NCBI RefSeq assembly: GCF_000744655.1
Contig: NZ_JQMJ01000003.1
Coordinates: 62,001-126,000, forward strand
Reading direction: 5' to 3'
Origin: Streptacidiphilus rugosus AM-16
Lineage (GTDB): Bacteria > Actinomycetota > Actinomycetes > Streptomycetales > Streptomycetaceae
Length of the DNA stretch: 64,000 bases
Shown: in pieces, positions 52,026-63,036 of the stretch
Layout: the number at the start of each line of letters is the position of its first letter
Numbering within the stretch: the first letter of the stretch is position 1
Made by a program: the position numbers and the translations under genes
Notes under the pieces: model-generated
Database searches by the model: none
What the model was told of the DNA's origin: nothing
What the model saw: the letters and a program-made list of their open reading frames with translations, nothing else

Positions 52026-55000
52026 ATGGCGGTTGTATCTGACGAGCAGGTGCAGCGGGGCCCGCGCACCGTGCAGCCTGCGGCCCTGCCGCAGGTCCCC
52101 GAACCGGGGCAGGTCGTCAATGTCCGGGGCTCCACCTGGGCTGTGACCGATGTGCGCCAGCAGGGCTTGCCGCGCAGCCCCGCCGACGAGGGCACTGCGC
52201 AGCTCACCCACGTGGTCAGTCTCCAGTCCCTCGAAGAGGACCGCCTGGGCGAGGAGCTCGCGGTGGTCTGGGAGCTGGAGGTCGGGCACACCGTCGCGCC
52301 CGATCAGGGGCTGCCAGAGACCATCGCAGTGGATGGCTTCGACGACCCGAACACGCTCGCGGCATTCGTTGACGCCGTACGTTGGGGTGCGGTCACCTCC
52401 GCTGACGCCGACTCGTACCAGGCACCGTTCCGTAGCGGCGCCAACGTCGAGGCATACCAGCTGGAGCCACTGCGCCGCGCCCTGCAGTCTTCCCGCACCA
52501 ACCTGCTGCTTGCCGACGACGTGGGCCTGGGCAAGACCATCGAGGCCGGCCTGGTAATCCAGGAGCTGCTGCTGCGGCACCGGGCGCGCTCGGTCGTCAT
52601 CGTCTGCCCGCCGAGCCTTGCACTGAAGTGGCAGGACGAGATGCGGGAGAAGTTCGGCCTGGACTTCGTGATCGTCAACAGCGAGCTGATGTCGCAGGTG
52701 CGGCGCAGCCACGGGCTGAACGCGAATCCGTTCCGGCTCTTCCCGCGGGTCATCGTGAGCCTGTCGTGGCTGCCGACGGTGCGCGCACAGCGTCTGCTGC
52801 GCTCGATCTACGCCGACGCCCGGGACACGGCCACTGCCCGGCGGTTCGCGTTCGATGTGCTCGTCGTCGATGAAGCCCACCATGTTGCGCCCGCCGGCCC
52901 GAGCGCAGCGGACGGCCACCGCGGGTACGCCGTGGACAGCCAGCGCACGGTGGCCACCCGCGAGCTGGCGGAGCGGTGCGAGCACCGCCTGTTCCTGTCC
53001 GCTACCCCGCACAACGGCTACCCGGAGTCGTTCACCGCGCTACTGGAGATGATCGACGGTCGGCGGTTCAGCCGCGGCGCCCTCCTTGACGAGCGAGCGC
53101 TGCGCGAGGTGACGGTGCGTCGGCTGAAGACTGAGCTGAAGGACAAGGGCTTCAAGACCCGGCAGCTGAAGACCATCCCGTTCACGCCGGACGACGACGA
53201 GCAGCAGCAGTTCGCGGTTCTGGAGCGCCTCCTCGCCGAGAGCGCCCGCGCCAACGGCAAGAAACGCTCGGGCGACATCGTGGCGATGCTGCTGAAGAAG
53301 CGGTTCCTGTCCAGCCCCTGGTCGTTCGCCCGCACGCTGGAGCTCTACGAGCAGGCCGCCGCAACGGGTCGCCTGCCGGATCTGGATGACGAGGACGACT
53401 ACTACGAGGAGATCCTCGGCAGCCAGCAGTCGGACGAGGAGGAGGGCCGGGAAGACCATCCGGAGTTCACCGCACTGCGGCAGAGCAAGGGCTCCGATCC
53501 GCTGGTAGCCGCGAGCCCCCAGGAGATTTCCGCCCTGGTCTCATGGGGCCGGCGCTTCGAGCACCGGCCGGACTCGCGTCTGAAGGCGCTGATCGGCTTC
53601 CTCGACGCGATCTGCCGTCCGGACGGCAGGACCTGGACGAATGAGCGGGTGGTGGTGTTCACCGAGTACGCCGCCACCTTGGACTGGATCGCCGACGTGC
53701 TCACGCAACGCGGCTACGGCGAAGTGCTGGCCACTATCCAGGGATCCACGCCCACTGAGGAGCGGGAGGAGATCCGCGCCCGCTTCACCGAGGACCCGAG
53801 CAAGGAGCGCGTGCGGGTGCTCGTCGCCACCGACTCGGCTGGCGAGGGCATCGACCTGCAGACGTACTGCCACCGACTGGTCAACTTCGACGTCCCGTTC
53901 AACCCCTCCCGGTTGGAGCAGCGAATCGGGCGCATCGACCGCTACGGCCAGCACCACACGCCCGAGATCTACCACTTCGCGCCCGACTCGACCTCGGCGA
54001 CCTACGCCGCGGACATGGACTTCATGCGCCGCATCGCGGAGAAGGTCGGCAACGTCGCCCACGATCTCGGCTCGGTCAACCAGATCATCGACGGCGAACT
54101 GCAGGAGCATTTCAGCCCGACCACGGCCACCCGCAAGAGCCGGTCCACCGACCGCGAAAGCGGCGACGCGATCATCACCCGAGCACTGGCGGGCGGCATC
54201 GAGCTAAACCGCCGCCTCACCGAGCTGTCCCGCACCTACGACCAGCGCAAGCTGGAGATGCACCTGACGCCAGGCAATGCCCGTCGCGTGGTGGACACGG
54301 CTCTGGCGCTCACTGCACAGCCACCGCTGATCGAGATCGGCGACGACCGCACCGACGCCAAGGTGTTCGAGATCCCCTCGCTCGGGTCTGCGTGGCAGCA
54401 CGCCCTCGAAGGGCTCGACACCCGCCTGAACCCTGGTGCCCTGCGCCTGATCACCTTCGATGACAAGGCTGCTCAGGACCGCACCGATCTGGTGCACGTG
54501 CACCTCGGCCACGCGCTGATGCAACGCTCGGCCCGGCTGCTGCGCAGCGCACTGTTCAGCGTCGACTCCCCAGTGCACCGGGTTACCGCAGTCGTGGTCG
54601 AGGACCTGCCGCAGTCGTGCGTGGCCGCCGTGTCCCGGCTGGTCCTCGTCGGGCGCGGGGGCTTGCGGCTGCACGAGGAGGTCTTCCTCACCGGCGTGCG
54701 TCTGCGGGGCCAGGCCATGGCCGAGGCCAAGGTGGAGGAGGTGCTCGACCAGGCCCTCGACGCGGAGCACCTGATCCTGGCCGACGAGGGCGTGCGCGCC
54801 ACGCTCGCCCAGCTGTGGGACGCGGAGGACTCCCGGCTGCGAACCCGCCTACTCAATGCCGTGGCGCGCAGGGCCGAGTCCCACCAGGAGCGAGTCACGG
54901 AGGCGCTGCGCACCCGCCAGGAGTCCGACGTCTCCCGTGCCCGGGAGATCTTCGGGGCCTTCCGGATCAACCTGGAGGAGTCCCGCCAGCGGCTGGCTCT

Positions 55001-55229
55001 GGAGATCCAGGCCCAGGAGGAACTGCTGTTCACCGACGACCAGCAGGCACAGCGCCGCCGTGACCTGCTGGCCATGGAGGACCGGCTGGCAAACCTCCAT
55101 GAGGAGGAGCAGCGCGAGATCGCCGCGATCGGTGAACGGTATGCCGATGTCAAACCGCACGTGTCCGCCGCAGCCGTGGTCTTCGCACTGACCCCGGCCG
55201 ACGCTGAAGCAGGAAGGGCGCAGTCATGA
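52026..55229 (+). CDS. drmD: DISARM SNF2-like helicase DrmD
   Basis: 1,067 residues. SNF2-type motifs: LLADDVGLGKTIEAGLVIQE (Walker A, about residue 163), VLVVDEAHHV (DEAH, about 280), LFLSATPHNG, VVVFTEYAATLDW, VATDSAGEGIDLQ (about 600) and RIGRIDRYGQ. DrmD defines class 1 DISARM. ATG 52026 was chosen because of GAAGGGG upstream; the longer frame overlaps the divergent promoter region. Its stop overlaps the drmMI start. The role is ATP-driven DNA translocation in restriction of incoming phage DNA. Confidence 0.9.
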   Translation: MAVVSDEQVQRGPRTVQPAALPQVPEPGQVVNVRGSTWAVTDVRQQGLPRSPADEGTAQLTHVVSLQSLEEDRLGEELAVVWELEVGHTVAPDQGLPETIAVDGFDDPNTLAAFVDAVRWGAVTSADADSYQAPFRSGANVEAYQLEPLRRALQSSRTNLLLADDVGLGKTIEAGLVIQELLLRHRARSVVIVCPPSLALKWQDEMREKFGLDFVIVNSELMSQVRRSHGLNANPFRLFPRVIVSLSWLPTVRAQRLLRSIYADARDTATARRFAFDVLVVDEAHHVAPAGPSAADGHRGYAVDSQRTVATRELAERCEHRLFLSATPHNGYPESFTALLEMIDGRRFSRGALLDERALREVTVRRLKTELKDKGFKTRQLKTIPFTPDDDEQQQFAVLERLLAESARANGKKRSGDIVAMLLKKRFLSSPWSFARTLELYEQAAATGRLPDLDDEDDYYEEILGSQQSDEEEGREDHPEFTALRQSKGSDPLVAASPQEISALVSWGRRFEHRPDSRLKALIGFLDAICRPDGRTWTNERVVVFTEYAATLDWIADVLTQRGYGEVLATIQGSTPTEEREEIRARFTEDPSKERVRVLVATDSAGEGIDLQTYCHRLVNFDVPFNPSRLEQRIGRIDRYGQHHTPEIYHFAPDSTSATYAADMDFMRRIAEKVGNVAHDLGSVNQIIDGELQEHFSPTTATRKSRSTDRESGDAIITRALAGGIELNRRLTELSRTYDQRKLEMHLTPGNARRVVDTALALTAQPPLIEIGDDRTDAKVFEIPSLGSAWQHALEGLDTRLNPGALRLITFDDKAAQDRTDLVHVHLGHALMQRSARLLRSALFSVDSPVHRVTAVVVEDLPQSCVAAVSRLVLVGRGGLRLHEEVFLTGVRLRGQAMAEAKVEEVLDQALDAEHLILADEGVRATLAQLWDAEDSRLRTRLLNAVARRAESHQERVTEALRTRQESDVSRAREIFGAFRINLEESRQRLALEIQAQEELLFTDDQQAQRRRDLLAMEDRLANLHEEEQREIAAIGERYADVKPHVSAAAVVFALTPADAEAGRAQS

Positions 55230-58200
55230 GGCGCAAGTCCGCCGGGTCAGCACGTTCCACCGCCGACCTCCACCGCGCGTGGCTGGAGCTGGTGGACGCC
55301 GACGGGCCGTTCCTGTCCGTTCCCGCCCTCAAGCGCGTCTGGCAGCAGGGGATGCCCCAGCTCGGTGCCGACCAGGCGGCCCTGCTCAAGGACGCCAAGC
55401 CGGCATTCGAGAAGGCATGGGAAGGCTGGGACCTGCGCCGAGACGACCCGTCCGCGCTCGACCGCTACCGCGAGGCCCGCGACGCCTGGGTCGAACTGGT
55501 TCTGCGGAACATCCTCGGCTGGGGCGACCACTACACCAGCGATCTGACTGGGGCGCTGTTCGCCGAGGCCGCCGGCGGCGTGCGGTCGCCCAACTACACC
55601 GTGACGGTGACGCCCACCGGAGCGATCGCCCACGGCGAGACGATCGGCGCGCTCGTCCTCGTCGTCGACCCGGTGGACTCGCTACGCGATCCGCTGGACG
55701 ACGGTTGGGCGACCAGCCCGATCGACCGCATGGAAGAACTGCTGCGGCACGGAAAGGTCCCCATCGGCGTCGTCACCGACGGACGCTGGTGGGCCGTCGT
55801 TAGCGCCCGCAAGGACACCATGGTCGCCTCCGGCATCATCGACGCCCAGACCTGGATCGAGGAACCCCAGACTCGCAACGCCTTCGTCGAACTGCTCCGG
55901 CTACGGCGGCTACTCGGCGGACGCCCAGAGGACCGCCTGACCGAGCTGTTCGGCGAGTCGGTCGCCGCCGCCGAGGAGATCACCGAAGCGCTCGGCGTCC
56001 AGGTGCGGCGCGCGGTCGAGCTGCTCGTCCAGGCCCTGTCCGAGGCCGGCCTGGACGCCGTCCGCCACGGCGAGCCCGACCCTCTGCCGGCGGACCGCGA
56101 GGAGGTCTACGAGGCCGCCGTGACGGTGATGATGCGCGTGGTCTTCCTGCTCTTCGCCGAGGAACGCGGCCTGCTTCCGCAGAGCCGGCTGTTCGCCATG
56201 GGCTACGGCATCAGCGACGAGGTGGACGCCCTCGACCGTCGCGAGCGCGAAGAGGGCAGCGAAACCCTCGACGGAACCCACCTGACCTGGCACCGGCTGC
56301 TGGCGACATCTCAGGCACTATCGCGCGGCGCGTCGTTCGAGGACTTGCGACTGCCCTCGTACGGTGGCTCGCTGTTCGACCCCGACCGGTTCCCGTTCCT
56401 CACCGCCCACAGCCCGCGCGGCACCCTGGCCATCACGGTCAGCGATCGGGTCATGCTGGAGGTGCTGCGCGCAGTACAGATGGCCGAGCTGCGTGGCGAA
56501 CCAGCACGGCGAATCTCCTTCCGCGACATCGACGTCGAGCAGATCGGCTACATCTACGAGGGCCTGCTCGGCTACTCCAGCGAGGAGACGAACGAGGTCA
56601 CCGTCGGCCTCATCGGCAAGTCCGGTGAGGAGCCGGAGATGCCACTGGCCGAGCTGGAGGACATGGCCGCCCGGTACCGTGACCCCACGAAGCTGGCCGA
56701 CGCCATCCTGGCCTGGGTGAAGGACGACCAGCCCGCGGCCAAACCGCCGTCCAAGGCCGCGCTGGCCAAGGCGATCCGCGGCAGCGGAGAAGTCGAGGAC
56801 GCCGAACGCGCCCTGCGCGCCGTCACCACCGACGGGACACTACGCGACCGGCTGCGGCCCCTCATCGGCATCATCCGACGGGACCTGCGCAACCGGCCCT
56901 TCGTCGTCGAGCCCGGCGGCGTCCTGCTCATCGAAACCCCGTCCCGCGCCACGGCAGGCGCCCATTACACTCCGCGCAAACTGGCGGAAGAGGTCGTCCA
57001 GCACGCCCTGGAGCCGCTGGTCTTCAACCCTGGGCCATACCAGACCGCCGACCACGACGCCTGGCGACCAGCGTCGTCCGACGACATCCTCGATCTCAAG
57101 ATCGCCGATATCGCCTGCGGCTCGGGCGCGTTCCTCGTCGCTGCCGCGCGGTACCTGGCCGCCCGGCTGGTTGAGGCATGGCGCCGAGAGGGCGTGGCGA
57201 CCGGGACCGCCCATGACCTATACGTCCATGCGATAAGGACGGTGGTCGCGAGGTGTCTCTATGGCGCGGACATCAACGCCATGGCCGTGGAGATGTGCAA
57301 GCTTTCGCTGTGGCTGGTCTCCCTCGACCCCAAACTGCCGTTTTCCTTCGTCGACGACAAGGTGCTGCACGGCAACTCCCTACTTGGCCTTACCGATGCC
57401 GAGCAGCTCCGCGCGCTCCACATCACCCCGGTCAAGGCAGCCGCGACACCGCTTTTCGACATCGGCGAAGGAACCACAACGATCCGCCACCTCGACATCG
57501 AGGGCGTCCTCACGCGCGCTACGAGGCTGCGTCGAAGCCTGGCGAGCGAGGTCAACGACGACGACCCGCAGCGCTCGGCGGCCACGAAGCGGCGACAGTG
57601 GCGCGAGTACCAGGACTTGACCCGCCAACTCGCGGAAGTCGCCGACGGCGTGATCGCCGCCGGACTGCGACTCGGCGGCAAGCCCGGCAAGGTGCTGACC
57701 GAGGCCTACGAGAAGCTTCGCATCGCAGTCGGCCTGGCCTACCCCGCAGACGGCGCCAGGCCCAACCGGGCCATGTTCGACGGCATCCTCACGACTGGGC
57801 TTACGCCTTCGGTTGAGACTGATTACGCGCGATGGAAGCCGCTGCACTGGATCCTCGCCGTACCAGATGTGATGGAACGAGGTGGCTTCGACGCGATCAT
57901 CGGCAACCCGCCGTTTTTGGGTGGTTCGAAGATTACCGGCGCAATGGGCACCAATGTGCGTGACTGGTTCGTCAACGTTCTTGCCTCCGGGCGACGGGGA
58001 AATGCCGACCTCGTTGCCTTCTTCTTCCTGCGCGCTATGTCCCTGCTGGCAGGGACGGGAAATCTTGGCCTCATCGCGACGAACACCGTTGCCCAAGGCG
58101 ACACTCGGGAAGTCGGCCTGGACCAGATGGTCGCCAACAACTTTACCATCGCACGGTCGATTCAGAGCCGACCCTGGCCCGCAACTAGTGCAAATCTTGA

Positions 58201-59305
58201 ATATGCCGCCGTGTGGGGAACTCGCAGCGCGATCGCCTCGGATGTGCCGCGAGTGGCCGATGGCGTCGAAGCGCAGCAAGTACTCACGCTCTTGGAGCCT
58301 GCTGGTCGCGTGGATGGGCCTCCAGTGCGCCTCGCCGAGAATTCGGGTATCGCCTTCAAGGGATGCTTCGTTCAAGGCATGGGCTTTGTACTAGGGATCG
58401 AAGAGGCCGATGCCTGGCTTAAGGCTGATCCCAGGAATTCAGAGGTGCTCTTCCCCTATCTCAACGGCGAAGATCTTAACTCTCGCCCCGACTCCACGCC
58501 ATCCCGATGGATCATCGACTTTTATAATCGATCGGAATACCAGGCCGAGAATTACGAGCTGCCATACAGGCGTTTGCTTGAGCGGGTAAAGCCCGAACGC
58601 GCAACGAAAGCGAAAGCAGTGCGAGAGGCTCCGTGGTGGCTCTTCCTGCGCCCTCGCCCGGCCATGCGCAAGGCAATTTTTGGGCTTGACAAGGTAATCG
58701 CCATGGCCCAGACCAGCAATACTCTGCAGCCAGTTCTTGTGCCCGCTCGACAAATCTTCGACCAGAAGACCGTGGTCTTCGCAACCGATTCATTCGCCCT
58801 GCATGCTATTCTCAGTTCTTCCGTTCATTATTTGTGGGCACGTAGGTACTCTTCATCTCTACGCAAAGACCTGAGCTATACGCCATCGGACTCGTTCGTG
58901 ACGTTGCCGCAGCCAAAGTTCACAGACCGCCTCGCCAAGGTAGGCGCGGATCTCGACATTAGGCGGCGGGAAATCATGGTGCGCCGCAATCTCGGACTGA
59001 CTAAACTGTACAACCGCGTCAATGACCCGGATATCGCCGATTCGGCGGACCCAGACGTGGCGCAGCTGCGACAAATCCACGTTGCGCTGGACGAGGCAGT
59101 CATGGAGGCCTACGGCTGGGGTGATATTCCGCTGAACCATGGGTTCCATACGTACCGGCAGATGGAGCGCTGGACGGTCAGCCCGGCAGCGCGGTTGGAG
59201 ATTTTGGATCGGTTGCTGGAGGAAAATCACCGCCGCGCTGCTGGACAGAGTGAGACACCGTCCCCGTCTGAGGGCGAGGATGAGATCGAGGGTGAGGACG
59301 AGTGA
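55226..59305 (+). CDS. drmMI: DISARM class 1 DNA adenine methyltransferase DrmMI
   Basis: 1,359 residues. A long N-terminal domain (type II RM/Eco57I-like; ETIGALVLVVDPVDSLRDPL region) is followed by the methyltransferase core: SAM motif IADIACGSGAFLVAAARYL (about residue 628) and catalytic NPPF in AIIGNPPFLGG (about 893). The C-terminal part with target recognition (about residues 900-1250) has visibly lower GC and different codon use than the flanks, suggesting a swapped specificity module. It methylates host DNA to mark self in DISARM. It overlaps drmD and drmA by 4 bases each. Confidence 0.92.
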   Translation: MRRKSAGSARSTADLHRAWLELVDADGPFLSVPALKRVWQQGMPQLGADQAALLKDAKPAFEKAWEGWDLRRDDPSALDRYREARDAWVELVLRNILGWGDHYTSDLTGALFAEAAGGVRSPNYTVTVTPTGAIAHGETIGALVLVVDPVDSLRDPLDDGWATSPIDRMEELLRHGKVPIGVVTDGRWWAVVSARKDTMVASGIIDAQTWIEEPQTRNAFVELLRLRRLLGGRPEDRLTELFGESVAAAEEITEALGVQVRRAVELLVQALSEAGLDAVRHGEPDPLPADREEVYEAAVTVMMRVVFLLFAEERGLLPQSRLFAMGYGISDEVDALDRREREEGSETLDGTHLTWHRLLATSQALSRGASFEDLRLPSYGGSLFDPDRFPFLTAHSPRGTLAITVSDRVMLEVLRAVQMAELRGEPARRISFRDIDVEQIGYIYEGLLGYSSEETNEVTVGLIGKSGEEPEMPLAELEDMAARYRDPTKLADAILAWVKDDQPAAKPPSKAALAKAIRGSGEVEDAERALRAVTTDGTLRDRLRPLIGIIRRDLRNRPFVVEPGGVLLIETPSRATAGAHYTPRKLAEEVVQHALEPLVFNPGPYQTADHDAWRPASSDDILDLKIADIACGSGAFLVAAARYLAARLVEAWRREGVATGTAHDLYVHAIRTVVARCLYGADINAMAVEMCKLSLWLVSLDPKLPFSFVDDKVLHGNSLLGLTDAEQLRALHITPVKAAATPLFDIGEGTTTIRHLDIEGVLTRATRLRRSLASEVNDDDPQRSAATKRRQWREYQDLTRQLAEVADGVIAAGLRLGGKPGKVLTEAYEKLRIAVGLAYPADGARPNRAMFDGILTTGLTPSVETDYARWKPLHWILAVPDVMERGGFDAIIGNPPFLGGSKITGAMGTNVRDWFVNVLASGRRGNADLVAFFFLRAMSLLAGTGNLGLIATNTVAQGDTREVGLDQMVANNFTIARSIQSRPWPATSANLEYAAVWGTRSAIASDVPRVADGVEAQQVLTLLEPAGRVDGPPVRLAENSGIAFKGCFVQGMGFVLGIEEADAWLKADPRNSEVLFPYLNGEDLNSRPDSTPSRWIIDFYNRSEYQAENYELPYRRLLERVKPERATKAKAVREAPWWLFLRPRPAMRKAIFGLDKVIAMAQTSNTLQPVLVPARQIFDQKTVVFATDSFALHAILSSSVHYLWARRYSSSLRKDLSYTPSDSFVTLPQPKFTDRLAKVGADLDIRRREIMVRRNLGLTKLYNRVNDPDIADSADPDVAQLRQIHVALDEAVMEAYGWGDIPLNHGFHTYRQMERWTVSPAARLEILDRLLEENHRRAAGQSETPSPSEGEDEIEGEDE

Positions 59306-62300
59306 GCAAGCCCAGCTCGAAGCCGGCCGCGACGCCACCCGCTGCCAAGGCCGAGGACCAGGCGGAGTACCGGCTCGTGCGTGAGCCTGACGGACGGTCG
59401 TGGACTGCGCGGGAGAACCTGGTCGACATCCTCGAACGGGAGCTGCTCGGCCCAGCAGGCGGTCCGGAGGAGGTGCTGGACGCGGCGCCGGACGCTGCGT
59501 ACCTCATCGGCCGGATCGCCCCATTCAAGCTGACCGTCAGCCGCGACGACCCGCAGGACGTCGACGCGAACGAGGCGGCCACCGATGTCGGTGACGCCGT
59601 GGACGCGGACCAGGGCCGCGGTGTGCCCGTCACGGCCGTCGATGAGAGCGGCTCGGGCGCCGACGAGGACGCCGGCGTCGAGGACCAGCCGCAGCAGCGC
59701 GGACTGATGATCCCCGCGTCAATGGGTCTGCGCTGCCAGGTCCCGTCCGATCTCGACTCGTTCACGGTCACCGCCTCCTGGGGGCTGTACGAGCCGGTCA
59801 AGGTGGAGTCCGAGGCCACTGATGGCGGGCGCGTCCGCCGCTACAAGCGCACGCCCATCGAGATCGTCACGAAGGTCGCCGTCGCCGACCTCAAAGCAGC
59901 GGCAACGACGGAGTTCCCGCTGAAGGACAAGGTCGTGCTGCGCGTCGACCGGCACGATGACGAGGCGCGGGGCTGCCTGATCGTCGAGGTGGCGTTGTGC
60001 AATGACCGGGAGACGCCGCGCAAGATCCCGGTCGAGGCGTGGCTTTACCAGACCAAGCTGATCGTGGACGCCGGTGGCGCCGAGGTGTTCCTCCCAGTCG
60101 CGGATCCCGTGGAGGACACCCGTCACGAGCGGGACGACGAGCTGCGGCGGCTGAATCTCCAATACCGGGACAGGCTGGAGTTCGCCGTCGGGCGTACATG
60201 TTCGGTGGATTGGCAGATGGCGGCGGGTGCGCGCCGGGCCAGCGAAGTGTGGACGACCTGGCTGCCGACCTGTCAGACGCCACAGACCACGGCAGAGGAG
60301 ATCGGCAAGGCGCTGCTGGACATGACCGCGCTCGCCGCGGCGAGCGGGGAGGAGCTGCGGGCCGGCCTGGAGCCGATCGTCCGCGAGTACGCGGCCTGGC
60401 TGGATGGCGAGGAGCGTCGTGCCGAGGCTCTGCCGGAGCACCTGCGGGGCGAGGGTCTCGATGCGGTCAGCGAGGCGCGCAAGGTCCAGCGCCAGCTCGC
60501 CGATGGCTTGGAGCACCTCCTCGGCGACGACGAGGCGTTGCGCTGCTTCCAGTTCATGAACCGAGTGATGGCGAACCAGCGCATCCATACTCAGGTGGCC
60601 GAGCACCGAGCCAAGCACCCGCAGGTGAGCATCGAGCAGGCTCGCGCCGCCGTGCTGGCGGACAAGGGAGCAAAGGCGCACTCGTGGCGCACTTTCCAGC
60701 TGGCCTTCATTCTCATGCAGCTGCCGTTGCTCACCGATCCGGCGGCGGAGAAGCGCTCCGGCGATCTGGCGAAGGCGCAGCTGCTGTTCTTCCCGACCGG
60801 TGGTGGCAAGACCGAGGCGTATTTGGGTCTGGCTGCCTACACCTTCGCGATCCGGCGGCGCCAGGGCGCCGTCGTGACTCCGGACGGCGCGCTGGACGGT
60901 GGTACAGGTGTGTCCGTGCTGATGCGTTACACGCTGCGGCTGCTGACGGCGCAGCAGTTCCAGCGGGCGACGGCGTTGGTGTGCGCGGCTGAGTTGGCGC
61001 GCAAGGCGGAGCCGCAGACGTGGGGGGAGGAGCCGTTCCGGATTGGGCTGTGGGTGGGCACGGATGTGAGCCCGAAGCGGTTCGAGGAGGCGGCGACGCA
61101 GCTGGAGAAGGCCAACAACCGGTCGGGCTACCGGCTGACGGTGTTGCAGATCCAGCGGTGCCCCTGGTGCGGAAGCAAGATCGATGCACGGGAGGTCAAG
61201 GCGGTCAAGGCGTCCCGTCGGGTACACGTGTACTGCGGGGACGAGCTTGCGGGTTGCCCGTTCGCCGAGGGTGGTGAGGTGACCGAGGGGCTGCCGGTGC
61301 TGACCGTGGATGAGGAGATCTACCGGCTCACCCCGGCATTCGTCATCGCCACCGTAGACAAGTTCGCCCGGCTCGCACGGGAAGGGGAGGCCGCCTCCCT
61401 GTTCGGCTACGTATCCCGGTTCTGTGGGCGGCATGGTTACGTGCACCCGGACTCCCGGTACTGCGAGCTGACCGACAACGGCAGGCATCCGGCCAAGGAC
61501 GGTCTGCCTGCCGCAGGGCTCCGCCCGGCGGGGCGGCTGCGCCCGCCGGACCTGATCATCCAGGACGAGCTGCACCTGATCACCGGGGCGCTCGGCACCA
61601 CGGTGGGCCTGTTCGAGGTGGCAATCGACGTCATGGCGGGCTGGCGAGACGCGCAGGGCCGGGCGGTCCGGCCGCTGTTGGTCGCCTCCACCGCCACTGC
61701 CCGCAACGCGGCCGATCAGGTGCGCGCCCTCTACGGGCGGGATGTGACGATCTTCCCGCCACAGGTGCTCGACGCCGGGAAGACGTTCTTCTCCAAGGAG
61801 GAGCCCGTCTCGGAGCACTTCCCCGGCCGGCGCTACGTGGGGATCAGCACCACCGGGGTTCGGTTGACCACGGCGGAGATCCGGGTCGCCGAGGTCCTCA
61901 TGGCCGGCGCGCAGCTGCTGCTCGACCGGTCCGGACCGGCCGCCGATCCCTACATGACCCTAGTCGGCTACTTCAGCGCCACCCGCGAACTGGCCGGCAT
62001 GGCCCGCTACATGGGCGACGACATCCAAACCGCTCTCTTCAAGCGGCGACCATGGTCGAAGCTGCCCCGCCGCACCGGCACGGCCTACGGAACGCTCAAC
62101 ACCGCGGAGCTCACCTCCCGTGTGGCCAGTGCCGACATCACCACCACGCTGGACCAGATGGCAGTGCCGTTCGACCCGGCCTTCGACTCCGTCTCCGGTA
62201 AGCGGGAGTTGCGCGCGCTGCGCGAGGCGGGCAAGCCGATGCCTACCCGCGAGGTAAGCCCGTACGACGCGATCCTGGCCACCTCGATGCTGCAGGTGGG

Positions 62301-63036
62301 CGTGGACGTGACCCGGCTCGGGCTGATGCTCGTGGTCGGACAGCCGAAGAACACGGCGGAGTACATCCAGGCGTCCTCGCGCGTGGGACGTTCCGGAGAC
62401 AAGCCGGGGCTTGTGGTTACGCTGGGCAACTGGGCCCGGCCGCGCGATCTCGCGCACTTCGAGCAGTTCCGGCACTACCACGAGACCTTCTACGCCCGGG
62501 TGGAGGCGCTGTCGGTCACACCGTTCTCGGTCACCTCACTGGAGCGCGGACTGGACGGCGTTCTGGTCAGTGCGGCCCGGGTCCTCGACGCCGTCCGACC
62601 TGACGGCTTGTCGCCCGAGCAACACGCGGGCCGGATCGCGGCCGAGCGCGACTTCGCGGAGGCGCTGATCGACGCGCTGGTGGCGCGGGTGCAGCGCGCA
62701 TCCGACGAGAACGCAGCCGAACGGGCGCGTCAGCGTCTGCGCAACCGGCTCGACCAGTGGGAAAACCGGCGCACGCAGCTGGCGCGCTTGCGCAAGGGCC
62801 TGGTCTACGAGCGGACTTCGGACGAAGCCCACTTCGGACCACTCATGATCAGTGCCGAGAACGCCCGCTCCGGGGCGGACAAGAAGGACGCTCCACCATT
62901 CGTCGTGGCCAACTCGATGCGCGAGGTGCAGCCGGAGATCAACCTCTTGGTGAGCCCGATCAAGGAGAACCTGATCTTCGTGGAACCGCCCGGCAGCCCA
63001 AGCTGGAACTTCGCTCCGCCCAAGGAGGACTCGTGA
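59302..63036 (+). CDS. drmA: DISARM helicase DrmA
   Basis: 1,244 residues. Walker A FFPTGGGKTEAYLGLAAY (about residue 497), a CPWCG...C zinc cluster (about 620-655), DEVH-type Walker B IIQDELHLITG (about 753), and helicase C with LQVGVDVTRLGLML and ASSRVGRSGDKPGLVV (about 995-1035). DrmA with DrmB forms the DNA-loading core of DISARM. The N-terminal 480 residues match no named domain by eye. Overlaps with drmMI and drmB show one operon. Confidence 0.92.
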   Translation: MSKPSSKPAATPPAAKAEDQAEYRLVREPDGRSWTARENLVDILERELLGPAGGPEEVLDAAPDAAYLIGRIAPFKLTVSRDDPQDVDANEAATDVGDAVDADQGRGVPVTAVDESGSGADEDAGVEDQPQQRGLMIPASMGLRCQVPSDLDSFTVTASWGLYEPVKVESEATDGGRVRRYKRTPIEIVTKVAVADLKAAATTEFPLKDKVVLRVDRHDDEARGCLIVEVALCNDRETPRKIPVEAWLYQTKLIVDAGGAEVFLPVADPVEDTRHERDDELRRLNLQYRDRLEFAVGRTCSVDWQMAAGARRASEVWTTWLPTCQTPQTTAEEIGKALLDMTALAAASGEELRAGLEPIVREYAAWLDGEERRAEALPEHLRGEGLDAVSEARKVQRQLADGLEHLLGDDEALRCFQFMNRVMANQRIHTQVAEHRAKHPQVSIEQARAAVLADKGAKAHSWRTFQLAFILMQLPLLTDPAAEKRSGDLAKAQLLFFPTGGGKTEAYLGLAAYTFAIRRRQGAVVTPDGALDGGTGVSVLMRYTLRLLTAQQFQRATALVCAAELARKAEPQTWGEEPFRIGLWVGTDVSPKRFEEAATQLEKANNRSGYRLTVLQIQRCPWCGSKIDAREVKAVKASRRVHVYCGDELAGCPFAEGGEVTEGLPVLTVDEEIYRLTPAFVIATVDKFARLAREGEAASLFGYVSRFCGRHGYVHPDSRYCELTDNGRHPAKDGLPAAGLRPAGRLRPPDLIIQDELHLITGALGTTVGLFEVAIDVMAGWRDAQGRAVRPLLVASTATARNAADQVRALYGRDVTIFPPQVLDAGKTFFSKEEPVSEHFPGRRYVGISTTGVRLTTAEIRVAEVLMAGAQLLLDRSGPAADPYMTLVGYFSATRELAGMARYMGDDIQTALFKRRPWSKLPRRTGTAYGTLNTAELTSRVASADITTTLDQMAVPFDPAFDSVSGKRELRALREAGKPMPTREVSPYDAILATSMLQVGVDVTRLGLMLVVGQPKNTAEYIQASSRVGRSGDKPGLVVTLGNWARPRDLAHFEQFRHYHETFYARVEALSVTPFSVTSLERGLDGVLVSAARVLDAVRPDGLSPEQHAGRIAAERDFAEALIDALVARVQRASDENAAERARQRLRNRLDQWENRRTQLARLRKGLVYERTSDEAHFGPLMISAENARSGADKKDAPPFVVANSMREVQPEINLLVSPIKENLIFVEPPGSPSWNFAPPKEDS

